The notes below the pieces were generated by a model. The model saw nothing but the letters and a program-made list of their open reading frames with translations, had not been told where the DNA came from and did no database searches. DNA of 64,000 nt from Dyella flagellata (lineage in GTDB: Bacteria > Pseudomonadota > Gammaproteobacteria > Xanthomonadales > Rhodanobacteraceae): positions 62,001 to 126,000 of the forward strand of contig NZ_BSOA01000034.1 in NCBI RefSeq assembly GCF_030160275.1, in the 5' to 3' direction. Shown here in pieces: positions 46,246-55,190 of the stretch; the stretch's first letter is position 1, and every line of letters starts with the position of its first letter. A program made the translations under genes and the position numbers.

Positions 46246-46582
46246 AACCATCTCCAGATGCCGGCTCTTGACCCAAGCAAGAGCACTTTCAGTATTGATA
46301 TGCAGGCCAACAGCGGTTTGGGCTGCAGGTGTCCGTCAACGCGACGGTCGGATTGTTCCTTAACGGCCCGTCGCTTTCATGGTTGACACTGTCTGGTGTC
46401 GTCAGGTTTTCAGCTTGCGGATCACTAATGGGCAAAAACGTGTCATTCGGGGGTTTTTACGCGCTCCATACTGTGCTAGCGGGCGTCGCAAGTGCGTGCT
46501 GCACCAAAATAGCTACCATGCCTTAGGCAGGACTTAGATGGCACTGTCCGCAGGGATGGCCATCCCGGTTCCAAGCTCTTCA
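46246..46582. other. Intergenic region upstream of the mdtABC operon
   Basis: No gene is supported here. A short inverted repeat gacac-n6-gtgtc lies at 46385-46400 next to a plus-strand TTGACA and may be an operator, though no matching regulator is nearby. The right part lies behind the EamA gene stop and shows gggatggccatccc at about 46551-46564, a short palindrome sharing the core of the REP-like family. Confidence 0.4.
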
Positions 46583-47467
46583 TTATTCGCCGAGCACGAT
46601 CTTCTGCCGCCGCCACCAGGGCGTGACTTTCTCTTCGCGTACCAGCGTGAACAGGCCGGCCCCGAGGATCATCACGATGCCGATCAGCATCGGCCAGTCG
46701 AGCTTGTCGCCGAACAACCAGTAGCCGAGCCCGATGGCCCACAGCATCTGGCTATATTGCGTGGGCGCCACGCGGTTGGCGGGCGCGATCAAGGTTGCGT
46801 ACATCAGCAGCACGCCGGCCAATGCGGCTAGCAGGCCGTAGCCCGCGAGCAGGCTCCATTCATGCAGATGCGGCCAGCGGAAATGCGGCAGCATCAGCAG
46901 GCCGCCGATGATCAGTGGCCCGATCACGCCGGCGCCATAAAGACTGATGCGCTTCTCGTGCGGGCCGGCCATGCGCAGCGCCACCACCGAGGCCGCGGCG
47001 AACAAACCGCATACCAGGGCGGCGATGTCACCCAGGCCCAGTGCGCGAAAGCCCGGACGCAAGACCACCAGTACGCCGGCAAACCCGACCGTCACCGCCG
47101 ACCAGCGGCGCCAGCCGACGTGCTCTTTCAGAAAAATCACCGACAGGATGGTCACGAAGATCGGCATCAGGAAGATCATCGTGAACACTTCGGCCATTGG
47201 CAGCAGCGTGAAGGCCATGACCGAGGTGATGTTGCCGATAGCGCCTGCCGCCGCGCGTACCCACCACAGGGAAGGGCGCTGCGCTATCACCACATCGCGC
47301 CAGCGGTCCCCGTTTTTCATGATGAAAGGCAGCGCCGCGAGGCCGAATACGGCGCCGAAGAACACCGATTCGTAGGGCGGGATCGAGCCATGCAACGATT
47401 TGACGAATGCATCGCTGATCGCATAGGCCGCAAAGCTGGCGAAGCCGAGAAGGATGCCTTTGATCAT
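46583..47467 (-). CDS. EamA/DMT-superfamily transporter
   Basis: This 294-aa protein has ten predicted spans in two EamA repeats. The first repeat includes FASFAAYAISDAFVKSLHGS and ITSVMAFTLLPMAEVFTMIF; the second includes LAALAGVLLMYATLIAPANR and MLWAIGLGYWLFGDKLDWPM. The family exports metabolites such as amino acids or carboxylates; this member's substrate is unknown. It starts MIKGILLGF with GAGAAGGATGCC region immediately inside the gene, and the upstream space is shared with the divergent glutaryl-CoA dehydrogenase gene. Confidence 0.88.
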   Translation of the reverse strand: MIKGILLGFASFAAYAISDAFVKSLHGSIPPYESVFFGAVFGLAALPFIMKNGDRWRDVVIAQRPSLWWVRAAAGAIGNITSVMAFTLLPMAEVFTMIFLMPIFVTILSVIFLKEHVGWRRWSAVTVGFAGVLVVLRPGFRALGLGDIAALVCGLFAAASVVALRMAGPHEKRISLYGAGVIGPLIIGGLLMLPHFRWPHLHEWSLLAGYGLLAALAGVLLMYATLIAPANRVAPTQYSQMLWAIGLGYWLFGDKLDWPMLIGIVMILGAGLFTLVREEKVTPWWRRQKIVLGE

Positions 47468-47741
47468 GCGGATTCCGAAGAGTGACAGCGGCTTTCAACC
47501 TGTGTAATGAGGCCGTTTTTGATGATTCGGACGGGGGTGGGGGGAATCGATGCAAACCCGGGGCAGGATACCGTGCAGTCTGGGAATGACAATGCTCAGG
47601 GGGAGGGGGTTCCCTTAAGGCCGCCGAGCCCCTGGATCGCCGTTTGCGCCAGGCTGACGGCCGCTGCTGCACCCCGGCGTGACCACCGTCAAGGCCCCCC
47701 GCTACACTATAGGGCTTCCCCGACCGTTTCCCGGAATCCCT

Positions 47742-48911
47742 ATGGCCGCTCGCTTGAACCCGCTCGACCTGTATGACGTCCGTTCCCTGCTCAGCGACGA
47801 AGAGCGCATGGTGCAGGACACCGTGGGGCGCTTCGTTGACGAACGGGTGCTGCCCATCATCGGCGACTGCTTCGACCAGGGGCGTTTTCCCGGCGAGCTG
47901 ATTCCGGAAATCGCCAGCCTCGGCCTGCTCGGCGCCACCATCCCGGAAAAATACGGCTGCGCCGGCATGAACGGCGTCAGCTACGGCTTGATCTGCCAGG
48001 AGCTTGAGCGCGGCGATTCGGGCCTGCGCAGCTTCGCCTCGGTGCAAAGCTCGCTGTGCATGTATCCCATCTACGCCTACGGCAACGAAGAGCAGAAGAT
48101 GCAGTACCTGCCGAAAATGGCGGCGGGCGAGATCATCGGCTGCTTCGGCCTGACCGAGCCGCACGGCGGCTCCGATCCGGCCAACATGAAGACCAACGCC
48201 AAGAAGGACGGCGGCGATTGGATCATCAACGGCGCCAAGATGTGGATCACCAACGGCAATCTGGCGCACATCGCGATCGTGTGGGCGCAAACCGACGACG
48301 GCATCCAGGGCTTCATCGTGCCCACCGACAGCAAGGGTTTCACCGCGCAGGAAGTGCACAAGAAGATGAGCCTGCGTGCCTCCGTCACTTCGGCGCTGTT
48401 CCTCGACAACGTGCGCGTCCCCGACGCGCAGCGCTTGCCGAACGTGAAAGGCCTTAAAGGCCCGCTTGGCTGCCTCACGCAAGCCCGCTACGGCATCACC
48501 TGGGGTCCGATCGGCGCCGCGCAGGCATGCTTGAAGGAAGTGATCGATTACACGCAGGAGCGCGTGCTGTTCGGCCGTCCGCTGGCGGCCAACCAGGCGA
48601 TCCAGCTGAAGCTGGCCGATATGGCCCGCCGCATCACCACCGCGCAGTTGCTGTCGCTGCAGTTGGGGCGCCTCAAAGACGCCGGCAAGATGGAGCCTAC
48701 CCAGGTTTCGCTGGCGAAATGGAACAACGTGCGCATGGCGCTCGACATCGCGCGCGATTGCCGCGACATGCTCGGTGGCGCCGGCATCACAGTGGAGCAT
48801 TCGGCGATCCGCCACGCGCTGAACCTGGAATCGGTGATCACCTATGAAGGTACCGAGACGGTGCATCAGCTGGTGGTGGGGCGCGAGCTGACCGGCATCA
48901 ACGCGTTCTGA
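47742..48911 (+). CDS. gcdH: Glutaryl-CoA dehydrogenase
   Basis: This 389-aa acyl-CoA dehydrogenase differs clearly from the one at 21177 and matches the glutaryl-CoA type. It opens AARLNPLDLYDVRSLLSDEE, has GFGLTEPHGGSDPANM-like CFGLTEPHGGSDPANMKTNA and ARYGITWGPIGAAQACL, and ends TYEGTETVHQLVVGRELTGI with the catalytic glutamate in TYEG. The enzyme oxidatively decarboxylates glutaryl-CoA to crotonyl-CoA in lysine and tryptophan breakdown. The ATG at 47742 is preferred over an upstream start. Promoter-like TACACTATAG lies ~35 bases ahead. Confidence 0.92.
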   Translation: MAARLNPLDLYDVRSLLSDEERMVQDTVGRFVDERVLPIIGDCFDQGRFPGELIPEIASLGLLGATIPEKYGCAGMNGVSYGLICQELERGDSGLRSFASVQSSLCMYPIYAYGNEEQKMQYLPKMAAGEIIGCFGLTEPHGGSDPANMKTNAKKDGGDWIINGAKMWITNGNLAHIAIVWAQTDDGIQGFIVPTDSKGFTAQEVHKKMSLRASVTSALFLDNVRVPDAQRLPNVKGLKGPLGCLTQARYGITWGPIGAAQACLKEVIDYTQERVLFGRPLAANQAIQLKLADMARRITTAQLLSLQLGRLKDAGKMEPTQVSLAKWNNVRMALDIARDCRDMLGGAGITVEHSAIRHALNLESVITYEGTETVHQLVVGRELTGINAF

Positions 48912-48923
48912 TGTATTTCTCCG

Positions 48924-48953
48924 CCGTCATTTCCGCTTGGGCGGGAATGACGG
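48924..48953. repeat. Short palindrome of the gtcattcccgc type
   Basis: Arms ccgtcatttccgc and gcgggaatgacgg (one mismatch) flank ttgg. It follows the gcdH stop by 12 bases. A single arm of the same sequence occurs near 28538-28550. It is probably a third REP-like family or a weak terminator. Confidence 0.6.
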
Positions 48954-48986
48954 CCGGTGAAGCACAACGCAGCCGGGGAGCCCACC

Positions 48987-49529
48987 GTGTCGATCCACGA
49001 TCATCGCATCATCGAAACCGAGCGCCTGCTCCTGCGCCCGCCCATCCAGGCGGACTTCGAAGCGTACGCCGCCAACATGGCCGACCCCGAAGCGGCTCAC
49101 TTTATCGGCGGCGTGCAGCCACGTGCCGTGGCGTGGCGCGGTTTTCTCTCGTTGGCGGGCGCCTGGATGGTGCAAGGTTTCTCGATGTTCTCGGTGGTGG
49201 AAAAATCCACCGGCCGCTGGATCGGCCGCCTCGGCCCCTGGCATCCGGAGGGCTGGCCGGGCACCGAGGTGGGCTGGGGCCTGGCGCGCGAGGCCTGGGG
49301 TAAGGGCTATGCCTATGAAGGGGCGGCAGCCACCATCGATTGGGCCTTTGCGCATCTGGGCTGGACGGAAGTGATCCACTCGATCAATTCGGACAACTAC
49401 CCGTCGATTGCCTTGGCGCAGCGCCTGGGCTCCCGCTTTCTGCGCCATTCGAACCTGCCCGAACCCTATCAGGACGTCGTCGCCGAAATCTGGGGACAGA
49501 CGCGGGAAGACTGGTTGAGCCGCCGATGA
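48987..49529 (+). CDS. GNAT-family N-acetyltransferase
   Basis: This ~180-aa protein resembles RimJ/RimL-type acetyltransferases. It begins with HRIIETERLLLRPPIQADFE, has the acetyl-CoA pyrophosphate loop in GLAREAWGKGYAYEGAAATI, and ends with the NYPSIALAQRLGSRF segment of motif B. The acceptor substrate is unknown. GGGGAG lies eight bases before the GTG at 48987; an alternative GTG at 48957 would add ten residues and start within the palindrome. Its stop overlaps the next start (ATGA), so the two genes are coupled. Confidence 0.85.
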   Translation: MSIHDHRIIETERLLLRPPIQADFEAYAANMADPEAAHFIGGVQPRAVAWRGFLSLAGAWMVQGFSMFSVVEKSTGRWIGRLGPWHPEGWPGTEVGWGLAREAWGKGYAYEGAAATIDWAFAHLGWTEVIHSINSDNYPSIALAQRLGSRFLRHSNLPEPYQDVVAEIWGQTREDWLSRR

Positions 49530-49993
49530 TGCAGCTAGGTCCGGCATTGCGCGAAGTGATTGCAGCGAGCGTGCCGCTGTTGCACGCGCATTGCCTTGAT
49601 CCTTGGGTAGTGATCGGCAGCGCGGCCTGCGCATTAGCCGGCGCCCCGGCGGAGGTGGCTGACCTCGATTTGCTGACCAGCGCTGCGGATGCGCAGCGGC
49701 TGACAGCTTTGTGGCCGTCGCGGTTGGATAGCTCGTATACGCCTGCCGGTGCCGATCGCTTCCGCTCCCATTTTGCGCGCTTCCGCTTTCCCGGCATGCC
49801 GCTCGAAGTGATGGGCGGCCTTGAATTGAACCAGGCTGGCGGCTGGCGGCCGGTCCGCGTAAACGAGATCGTGCACGTGCAGGTAGCCGATATCGCCGTG
49901 CCGATCCCGTCACGTGCAGAACAGATTCGAATACTGGAAAGTTTCGACCGTCCCAAAGACCGGGCGCGCGCGGAACTACTGCGCGCCTTATAA
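49526..49993 (+). CDS. Nucleotidyltransferase-like protein
   Basis: This 155-aa protein carries WVVIGSAACALAGAPAEVAD followed by LDLLTS, which fits the GS...DxDL pattern of minimal nucleotidyltransferase folds. The first helix (LREVIAASVPLLHAHCLD) and the end (RPKDRARAELLRAL) also agree. The family is broad, including antibiotic-modifying and toxin-antitoxin enzymes, and the second acidic site is not obvious, so activity is uncertain. It overlaps the GNAT gene by four bases and stands 43 bases ahead of the E1 gene. Confidence 0.65.
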   Translation: MMQLGPALREVIAASVPLLHAHCLDPWVVIGSAACALAGAPAEVADLDLLTSAADAQRLTALWPSRLDSSYTPAGADRFRSHFARFRFPGMPLEVMGGLELNQAGGWRPVRVNEIVHVQVADIAVPIPSRAEQIRILESFDRPKDRARAELLRAL

Positions 49994-50036
49994 GCAACGG
50001 CGCGCCAACCGATCAAAAGCAGAGAACTTAAGCCCT

Positions 50037-52307
50037 ATGTCCTCAACGCCCATCGCCGCCCGTCACAAGGGCTTTAACCGCGCCGAGATCGTCGACCAGA
50101 ACTTCACCGAGTTCGTGCAGCTCTGGCAAGGCGAAGTCCGTGCTTGCCCACGCGATAACGAACCTGTTTTGCCGGGCAGCGCGCTCGATGCCCATGGTTT
50201 TCGCCAATTGCTGGAATCGCAGCTCATCTCGCGTCATCTGGACCTGATGGCGCGCGTGCTGCGCGTGCAGAACAAAGTGTTCTATACCATCGGCAGTTCC
50301 GGCCATGAAGGCAATGCGATGGTGGCGCGGCTTACGCGGCATACTGATCCGGCTTTCCTACATTACCGTTCGGGCGGCTTCATGGCGGAGCGCTTCCGCA
50401 AGCTGCCGGGCATGGATCCGGTGATGGACTCGGCGCTGTCGTTCGCCGCCAGTCAGGAAGATCCTGCTTCCGGCGGCCGCCACAAGGTATGGGGCAGCAA
50501 ACCGCTGTGGGTACTGCCGCAAACCTCCACCATCGCTTCGCATCTGCCCAAGGCGCTGGGCACGGCGGTCGCAATCGAGCAGGCGCGACGCATCGGCCAT
50601 GCGCTGCCGATTCCGGCCGATTCGATCGCCATCTGCTCGTTCGGCGATGCGTCCAGCAATCACGCTACTGCGCAAACGGCTTTCAATGCGGCGGCATGGA
50701 CGGCTTATCAGAAGCTGCCCGCGCCGGTGCTGTTCGTCTGCGAAGACAACGGCATCGGCATCTCAGTGAAGACGCCCAGCGGCTGGGTGGCGAACAACTT
50801 CCAGCATCGCCGCGATCTGGACTATTTCTTTGCCGACGGCCTGGATCTGGCGAGCGGTTACGAGCAAGTGCAGCGCGCGGTGGATCATTGCCGCGGCACA
50901 CGCCGCCCCACGTTCCTGCATCTGAAGACCACGCGCATCATGGGCCATGCCGGCACCGATTTCGAAATCGAGTGGCGCAGCATCGAAGAGCTGGTGGCGG
51001 TGGAGGCTTCCGATCCCTTGCTGCGTTCCGCCGCCATTGCGCTGGAGTCGGGCCTGTACAGCAAGGACGAATTGCTGGCCTTGAACGATGCCACCCGCAA
51101 GCGTTGCTTTGCCGCGGCTGAAGACGCCGATCGGCGTCCACGGCTGCAAACCCTGGACGAGGTCATGGCGCCCCTGGCGCCCTACACGCCGGACAAAGTG
51201 CAAGCCGAAGCCGAACGTGCCGACTACCAGGACAAGCGCGTGGCCGTGTTCGGCGGCGAAGACAAGCTGCCGGAAAAACAGCCTCCGCGGCACCTGGCGA
51301 TCCAGATCAACCAGGCCTTGCACGAGCTGATGGCGAAGTACCCCGAATCGCTGCTGTTCGGCGAGGACGTCGCGCAGAAGGGCGGCGTATATACCGTCAC
51401 CAAGGGCTTGCAAAAAACGTTCAAGGGCAACCGCGTGTTCAACACGCTGCTGGATGAAACGGTCATCCTAGGCCTGGCCCAGGGCTACGCCAATATGGGC
51501 ATGCTGCCGATTCCGGAAATCCAGTACCTGGCGTACTTCCACAACGCCTGCGATCAGATCCGCGGCGAAGCGGCGTCGCTGCAGTTCTTCTCCAATAACC
51601 AGTACCGCAACCCGCTGCTGATGCGCGTCGCGTCGCTGGGTTATCAGCGCGGCTTTGGCGGTCATTTCCACAACGACAATTCGATCGCGGCACTGCGCGA
51701 TATTCCGGGCCTGGTCGTCGGTTGTCCCAGCCGCGGCGATGACGCAGCCACCATGCTGCGCACGATGATGGCGCTGGCGAAGGTGGACGGACGCGTCTGT
51801 GCCTGCCTGGAGCCGATCGCGTTGTACATGACCAAGGACCTCTACGCGGCTGGCGATGGCCAGTGGCAGTTCGCCTATCCCGCACCGGGCGAGGCGATGC
51901 CGCTGGGCGAAGGCCGCATTTACGACGCGGATGCCGACGACCTGGTGATCTTCACCTTCGGCAACGGCGTGCCGATGGCTTTGCGTTCGGCGCGCAGCAT
52001 CGAGCAGGAACTCGGCTGGAAAGTACGCGTGGTCGACCTGCGCTGGCTGGCGCCGCTCAACGATGCCTTCATTGCCGCGCAGGCGAAAAGCGCCAAGCGC
52101 ATCCTGGTGCTGGATGAGGGCCGCAAGAGCGCGGGCGTGGGCGAAGGCATCATCACCGCGGTGGTAGAGGCCGGTTTTGGCAGCACGCCACTGGAGCGCG
52201 TTGTGGGGGCGGATACCTATACGCCATTGGCTGGCGCGGCGTTCCTGGTATTGCCAGGGGATGCGGAAGTAGTGGCGGCGGCGAAGAAGCTGGGGGCCCG
52301 GGAATAA
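50037..52307 (+). CDS. Branched-chain 2-oxoacid dehydrogenase E1, alpha-beta fusion
   Basis: This 756-aa thiamine-diphosphate enzyme joins both E1 subunits. The alpha part (~1-410) has YTIGSSGHEGNAMVARLTRH, and the ThDP motif SFGDASSNHATAQTAFNAAA ending in LFVCEDNGIGIS. The beta part (~425-756) has HLAIQINQALHELMAKYPES, LLFGEDVAQKGGVYTVTKGL, and VRVVDLRWLAPLN. It would decarboxylate branched 2-oxoacids (or a related acid) and pass the acyl group to an E2. No E2 or E3 gene adjoins it, so partners must be elsewhere. The ATG at 50037 follows an AGAGAA stretch; an upstream in-frame extension to 49914 overlaps the previous gene and is rejected. Confidence 0.92.
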   Translation: MSSTPIAARHKGFNRAEIVDQNFTEFVQLWQGEVRACPRDNEPVLPGSALDAHGFRQLLESQLISRHLDLMARVLRVQNKVFYTIGSSGHEGNAMVARLTRHTDPAFLHYRSGGFMAERFRKLPGMDPVMDSALSFAASQEDPASGGRHKVWGSKPLWVLPQTSTIASHLPKALGTAVAIEQARRIGHALPIPADSIAICSFGDASSNHATAQTAFNAAAWTAYQKLPAPVLFVCEDNGIGISVKTPSGWVANNFQHRRDLDYFFADGLDLASGYEQVQRAVDHCRGTRRPTFLHLKTTRIMGHAGTDFEIEWRSIEELVAVEASDPLLRSAAIALESGLYSKDELLALNDATRKRCFAAAEDADRRPRLQTLDEVMAPLAPYTPDKVQAEAERADYQDKRVAVFGGEDKLPEKQPPRHLAIQINQALHELMAKYPESLLFGEDVAQKGGVYTVTKGLQKTFKGNRVFNTLLDETVILGLAQGYANMGMLPIPEIQYLAYFHNACDQIRGEAASLQFFSNNQYRNPLLMRVASLGYQRGFGGHFHNDNSIAALRDIPGLVVGCPSRGDDAATMLRTMMALAKVDGRVCACLEPIALYMTKDLYAAGDGQWQFAYPAPGEAMPLGEGRIYDADADDLVIFTFGNGVPMALRSARSIEQELGWKVRVVDLRWLAPLNDAFIAAQAKSAKRILVLDEGRKSAGVGEGIITAVVEAGFGSTPLERVVGADTYTPLAGAAFLVLPGDAEVVAAAKKLGARE

Positions 52308-52478
52308 GCAGTACGCTTGGCCCTCACTCCTCTCCCCGGGGCCCCTGATTCGCGCTATGTCTCAGCTGCGCGAATACTCTCCCTCCCCTACGTGTAGTAG
52401 GTGTATGGACCGGAGTGGGGTGAAGCAACCTCGCGGTAGACTCAAACATGGCGGCAAGCTCATGCAACCCCACCCCAA

Positions 52479-52503
52479 CCCTCCCCTGCCAAGCAGGGGA
52501 GGG
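52479..52503. repeat. GC-rich palindrome, second repeat type, perfect copy
   Basis: Arms ccctcccctgc and gcaggggaggg are perfectly complementary around caa. The element lies between the convergent E1 and diguanylate cyclase genes, seven bases from the latter's stop, and matches the copy at 9207-9235. Confidence 0.75.
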
Positions 52504-52509
52504 AGTTGT

Positions 52510-54264
52510 TTATGGGGAATCTTGCGTAAAATTCGTCTTCGGCCGCTGCGCGCCGTACATCTCCGTTCGCCGCTCATACGCATGCACCTGGTTGCGTCCG
52601 TGCAGCTTCACGTAATACATCGCCTGGTCCGCGCGCTCGACCATCGTGTCGAGGGTGTCGCCGAGGCTGCGCATCGCCAGGCCGATGCTCACGCTCAAGC
52701 GCAGGTCATCGCGGACAATCGGGATTTCCAGCCGATGCACGCGCCGGCATAGCCGGGTCGCTACCTGCAGGGCCTGCTCCTGGTTGACATCGTGCAGCAT
52801 GGCGACGAACTCCTCGCCGCCATAGCGGCCAAGCACATCGGTGGGGCGCAGTTCATCGCTCATCATCTGGGCCACGGCGACCAGGGCGCGATCGCCGGCC
52901 GCGTGGCCTTGCAGGTCGTTGAGCATCTTGAAGTGGTCCAGGTCCAGAAACAGCAGGGCGACCGGACGCTCCGTGTTGGCCGTTTCCGCCAGCATGCGGT
53001 TGGCCGCTTCGGTCCAGGCGCGGCGATTGAGGATATTGGTGAGGGCGTCGCGATCGGCCAGCACTTGCACGCTGGCGCGATCGCGCCGCATGGTGAGCGC
53101 GCGATCGGCCAGGCCCAGCGACAGCACGATGGCTTCGAACGCACCCATGCCGATGCTCGCGTCATTGAGCCAGTCCAGGCTCGGCAGGGCACCGGTGGCC
53201 TGGGCGCTGGTCATGGCCGTAAGCACCAGCAAGGGCGTCCAGCCGGCGAGGAAGAACCAGGCCGGGCGTGAGCCACGCACACCCGTCAGCAACGCGGTGA
53301 CGAGCAGCAGCAAGGCGCCGAGTATCAGCACCGGGTTCACCAAGGTCTGCGCCATCATCACCAGCGCATCGATACCAGTACAGCGCAGCACCACGATCAG
53401 CGGCATGGCAAAACCCAGCGCTATCACCGGTACCTGCAAAGCCGGCGCGTAACGCTGGACGTCGCAGAAGCGGCTGATGAACAGCGACGCGAACGATACC
53501 GACAGCGCTACTGCCGAGGCACCCACCAGCACTTCGGATCCGACCAGCCAATCCAACCCCAGCGGATGGAACAGAAAGCCAGTCTGTACGCCTTGCACCA
53601 CCACGTAGCAAAGCATGTAGCCGGTATACCAGGCGAAGGTCACGTCACGCAGCATGATGGCGAAGCACAAGGCCATCAGCGCCATGGTCACCATGACGGC
53701 GAAGCAGGCCGTGGCAAAACTGAGCCAGGTGGAATCGGCGAGCAGGAATTCATCCATGCTTTGCACGGCGAAGCGTTCGGGAGCAGCCACGCCGTTGTCG
53801 GGCTCCAGTTTCAGCAGGATGGGCGCCAAGGGCGCCTGGCCGGGGGCGAGGCGAAAAGCGAGCCGGCCGTGCCCGTGGAACGCATCGTTGAAGTCGGCTA
53901 TGGCGTAGGTATGGACGAAACCTTGCTCGCCGTACAGGGTGACGGAGCCCAGCGGCGCAGGGTAGATCGACAGCACGCGCTCCTCGTCCGAGCCGGCTGC
54001 CTCAGGTTGCAACACCACCCAGCTGCCCATGGCATTGCGGGGAAAGCGTTGCAGCAGCGAGGGATTGAAAGTCTTCAGTGCCCCTTGCCGGAACGCGGCC
54101 ATGATGGACGCGGGAGTGTCCCCTCGCGCCGCTTCGCGCCAAGCGCCACTTAAGGGCACGTTGGCGCCGGCCGCCGCCAGCGTAGACCACAGCAGCCAAA
54201 TCAGGGGCAGGGCGGCCCACAGCCACCCGCGCCTACGGCTCAGTTTGTGCCCTAGCAGCCCCAA
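52510..54264 (-). CDS. Membrane diguanylate cyclase with 7TMR-DISM-like sensor
   Basis: This 584-aa protein has an N-terminal signal or anchor (WLWAALPLIWLLWSTLAAAG), a periplasmic beta-rich domain (~35-165, with EERVLSIYPAPLGSVTLYGE), seven spans (~180-380), and a GGDEF domain. The active site is GGEEF at 482-486, and the inhibitory RxxD lies at 473-476 in the correct position. So it should make cyclic di-GMP and show product inhibition. The start is a TTG at 54264, the only candidate before the signal segment. It is the sole c-di-GMP gene in the window. Confidence 0.9.
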   Translation of the reverse strand: MGLLGHKLSRRRGWLWAALPLIWLLWSTLAAAGANVPLSGAWREAARGDTPASIMAAFRQGALKTFNPSLLQRFPRNAMGSWVVLQPEAAGSDEERVLSIYPAPLGSVTLYGEQGFVHTYAIADFNDAFHGHGRLAFRLAPGQAPLAPILLKLEPDNGVAAPERFAVQSMDEFLLADSTWLSFATACFAVMVTMALMALCFAIMLRDVTFAWYTGYMLCYVVVQGVQTGFLFHPLGLDWLVGSEVLVGASAVALSVSFASLFISRFCDVQRYAPALQVPVIALGFAMPLIVVLRCTGIDALVMMAQTLVNPVLILGALLLLVTALLTGVRGSRPAWFFLAGWTPLLVLTAMTSAQATGALPSLDWLNDASIGMGAFEAIVLSLGLADRALTMRRDRASVQVLADRDALTNILNRRAWTEAANRMLAETANTERPVALLFLDLDHFKMLNDLQGHAAGDRALVAVAQMMSDELRPTDVLGRYGGEEFVAMLHDVNQEQALQVATRLCRRVHRLEIPIVRDDLRLSVSIGLAMRSLGDTLDTMVERADQAMYYVKLHGRNQVHAYERRTEMYGAQRPKTNFTQDSP

Positions 54265-54580
54265 CGCTTCAACCCCCGCTCCTTGAAGTGAATCTGCGCT
54301 TCCGATTCTTTTTTTATGCCAGCTGCCGCGGCGGCCAAGGCAGGTTCAATCACCTGTCGCTTCCTTTGGACCAGGGCGGAATAAAAGCCGGCTCTCCCCA
54401 AATCGAACGGTACCGCCTTTGGGCGGCGTAACAAAGACTCTCATGCATGACCCATGCCATAAGCCATGACCACGCACGTGGCGGCTAACTCACGCCAAGT
54501 TACGCGCTGCCGGGGTAGGGTCCTGGCGATCTGGCGGCGGTACGTGGAATAGATCAGAGCATCCCTAAGAGGAGAAAGGC
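54265..54580. other. Intergenic region with a solo repeat arm
   Basis: No gene is supported in these ~315 bases between divergent genes. It contains the solo arm at 54541-54569 and an excellent ribosome site (AGGAGAAAGG) just before the FMN reductase ATG. Confidence 0.5.
54541..54569. repeat. Solo outer arm of the composite repeat
   Basis: The stretch tacgtggaatagatcagagc followed by atccctaag is, over its first 26 bases, the exact reverse complement of 3868-3893. It lies directly upstream of the FMN reductase gene, 12 bases before its ATG, without the inner palindrome. Confidence 0.8.
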
Positions 54581-55138
54581 ATGTCTGCAATCAAGGTGGC
54601 AGTGCTGGTGGGCAGCCTGCGCAAGGATTCCTTCAACCGCAAACTGGCCAAGGCGGTAGAGCGGCTGGCGTCGCCGGAGTGGTTGTTCGAGCACGTGCGC
54701 ATCGACAACTTGCCGTTGTACAACCAGGATTTCGACAGTGAGTATCCGCCGGTCTGCCAGCAGCTGAAGACGCAGATCAAGGCAGCCGACGCGCTGTTGT
54801 TCGTCACTCCCGAATACAACCGCTCGATCCCCGGCGTACTGAAGAACGCCATTGATATCGCTTCGCGCCCGTACGGCACCAACGCCTTTGCCAACAAGCC
54901 GGGTGCGGTGATCGGTATTTCGGTGGGCGCCACGGGTACGGCGCTCGCACAGCAGCATTTGCGCAACGTGCTGGCCTATCTGGACGTGCCACTGATGGGG
55001 CAGCCGGAAGTGTTCCTGAAGTTCAGTGACGGCCTGATCGACGACGAGGGGAATATCGGCGTGGAAAGCACGAAGAAGTTTCTACAGGGTTTTGTCGACC
55101 GTTACGGGGAGTGGGTGAGGCGGCACGTGCACGCATGA
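54581..55138 (+). CDS. NADPH-dependent FMN reductase (ChrR/azoreductase-like)
   Basis: This 185-aa flavodoxin-fold protein has the FMN phosphate loop VGSLRKDSFNRKLAKAVERL and the second flavin motif VTPEYNRSIPGVLKNAIDIA, both typical of NAD(P)H:quinone/chromate/azo reductases of this family. The dimerisation end is LMGQPEVFLKF. It would reduce quinones or other acceptors and may protect against oxidative stress. AGGAGAAAGG lies just ahead of the ATG. A solo repeat arm overlaps its leader. Confidence 0.92.
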   Translation: MSAIKVAVLVGSLRKDSFNRKLAKAVERLASPEWLFEHVRIDNLPLYNQDFDSEYPPVCQQLKTQIKAADALLFVTPEYNRSIPGVLKNAIDIASRPYGTNAFANKPGAVIGISVGATGTALAQQHLRNVLAYLDVPLMGQPEVFLKFSDGLIDDEGNIGVESTKKFLQGFVDRYGEWVRRHVHA

Positions 55139-55190
55139 GCCCCACCGTCATTCTGCCTCGGCCTTCGCCGGTACAAGACGATGGGCACCA

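Noticed and set aside
46383..46411. Plus-strand promoter at TTGACA upstream of the EamA region
   Set aside because: No acceptable -10 follows at proper spacing and no plus-strand gene lies downstream.
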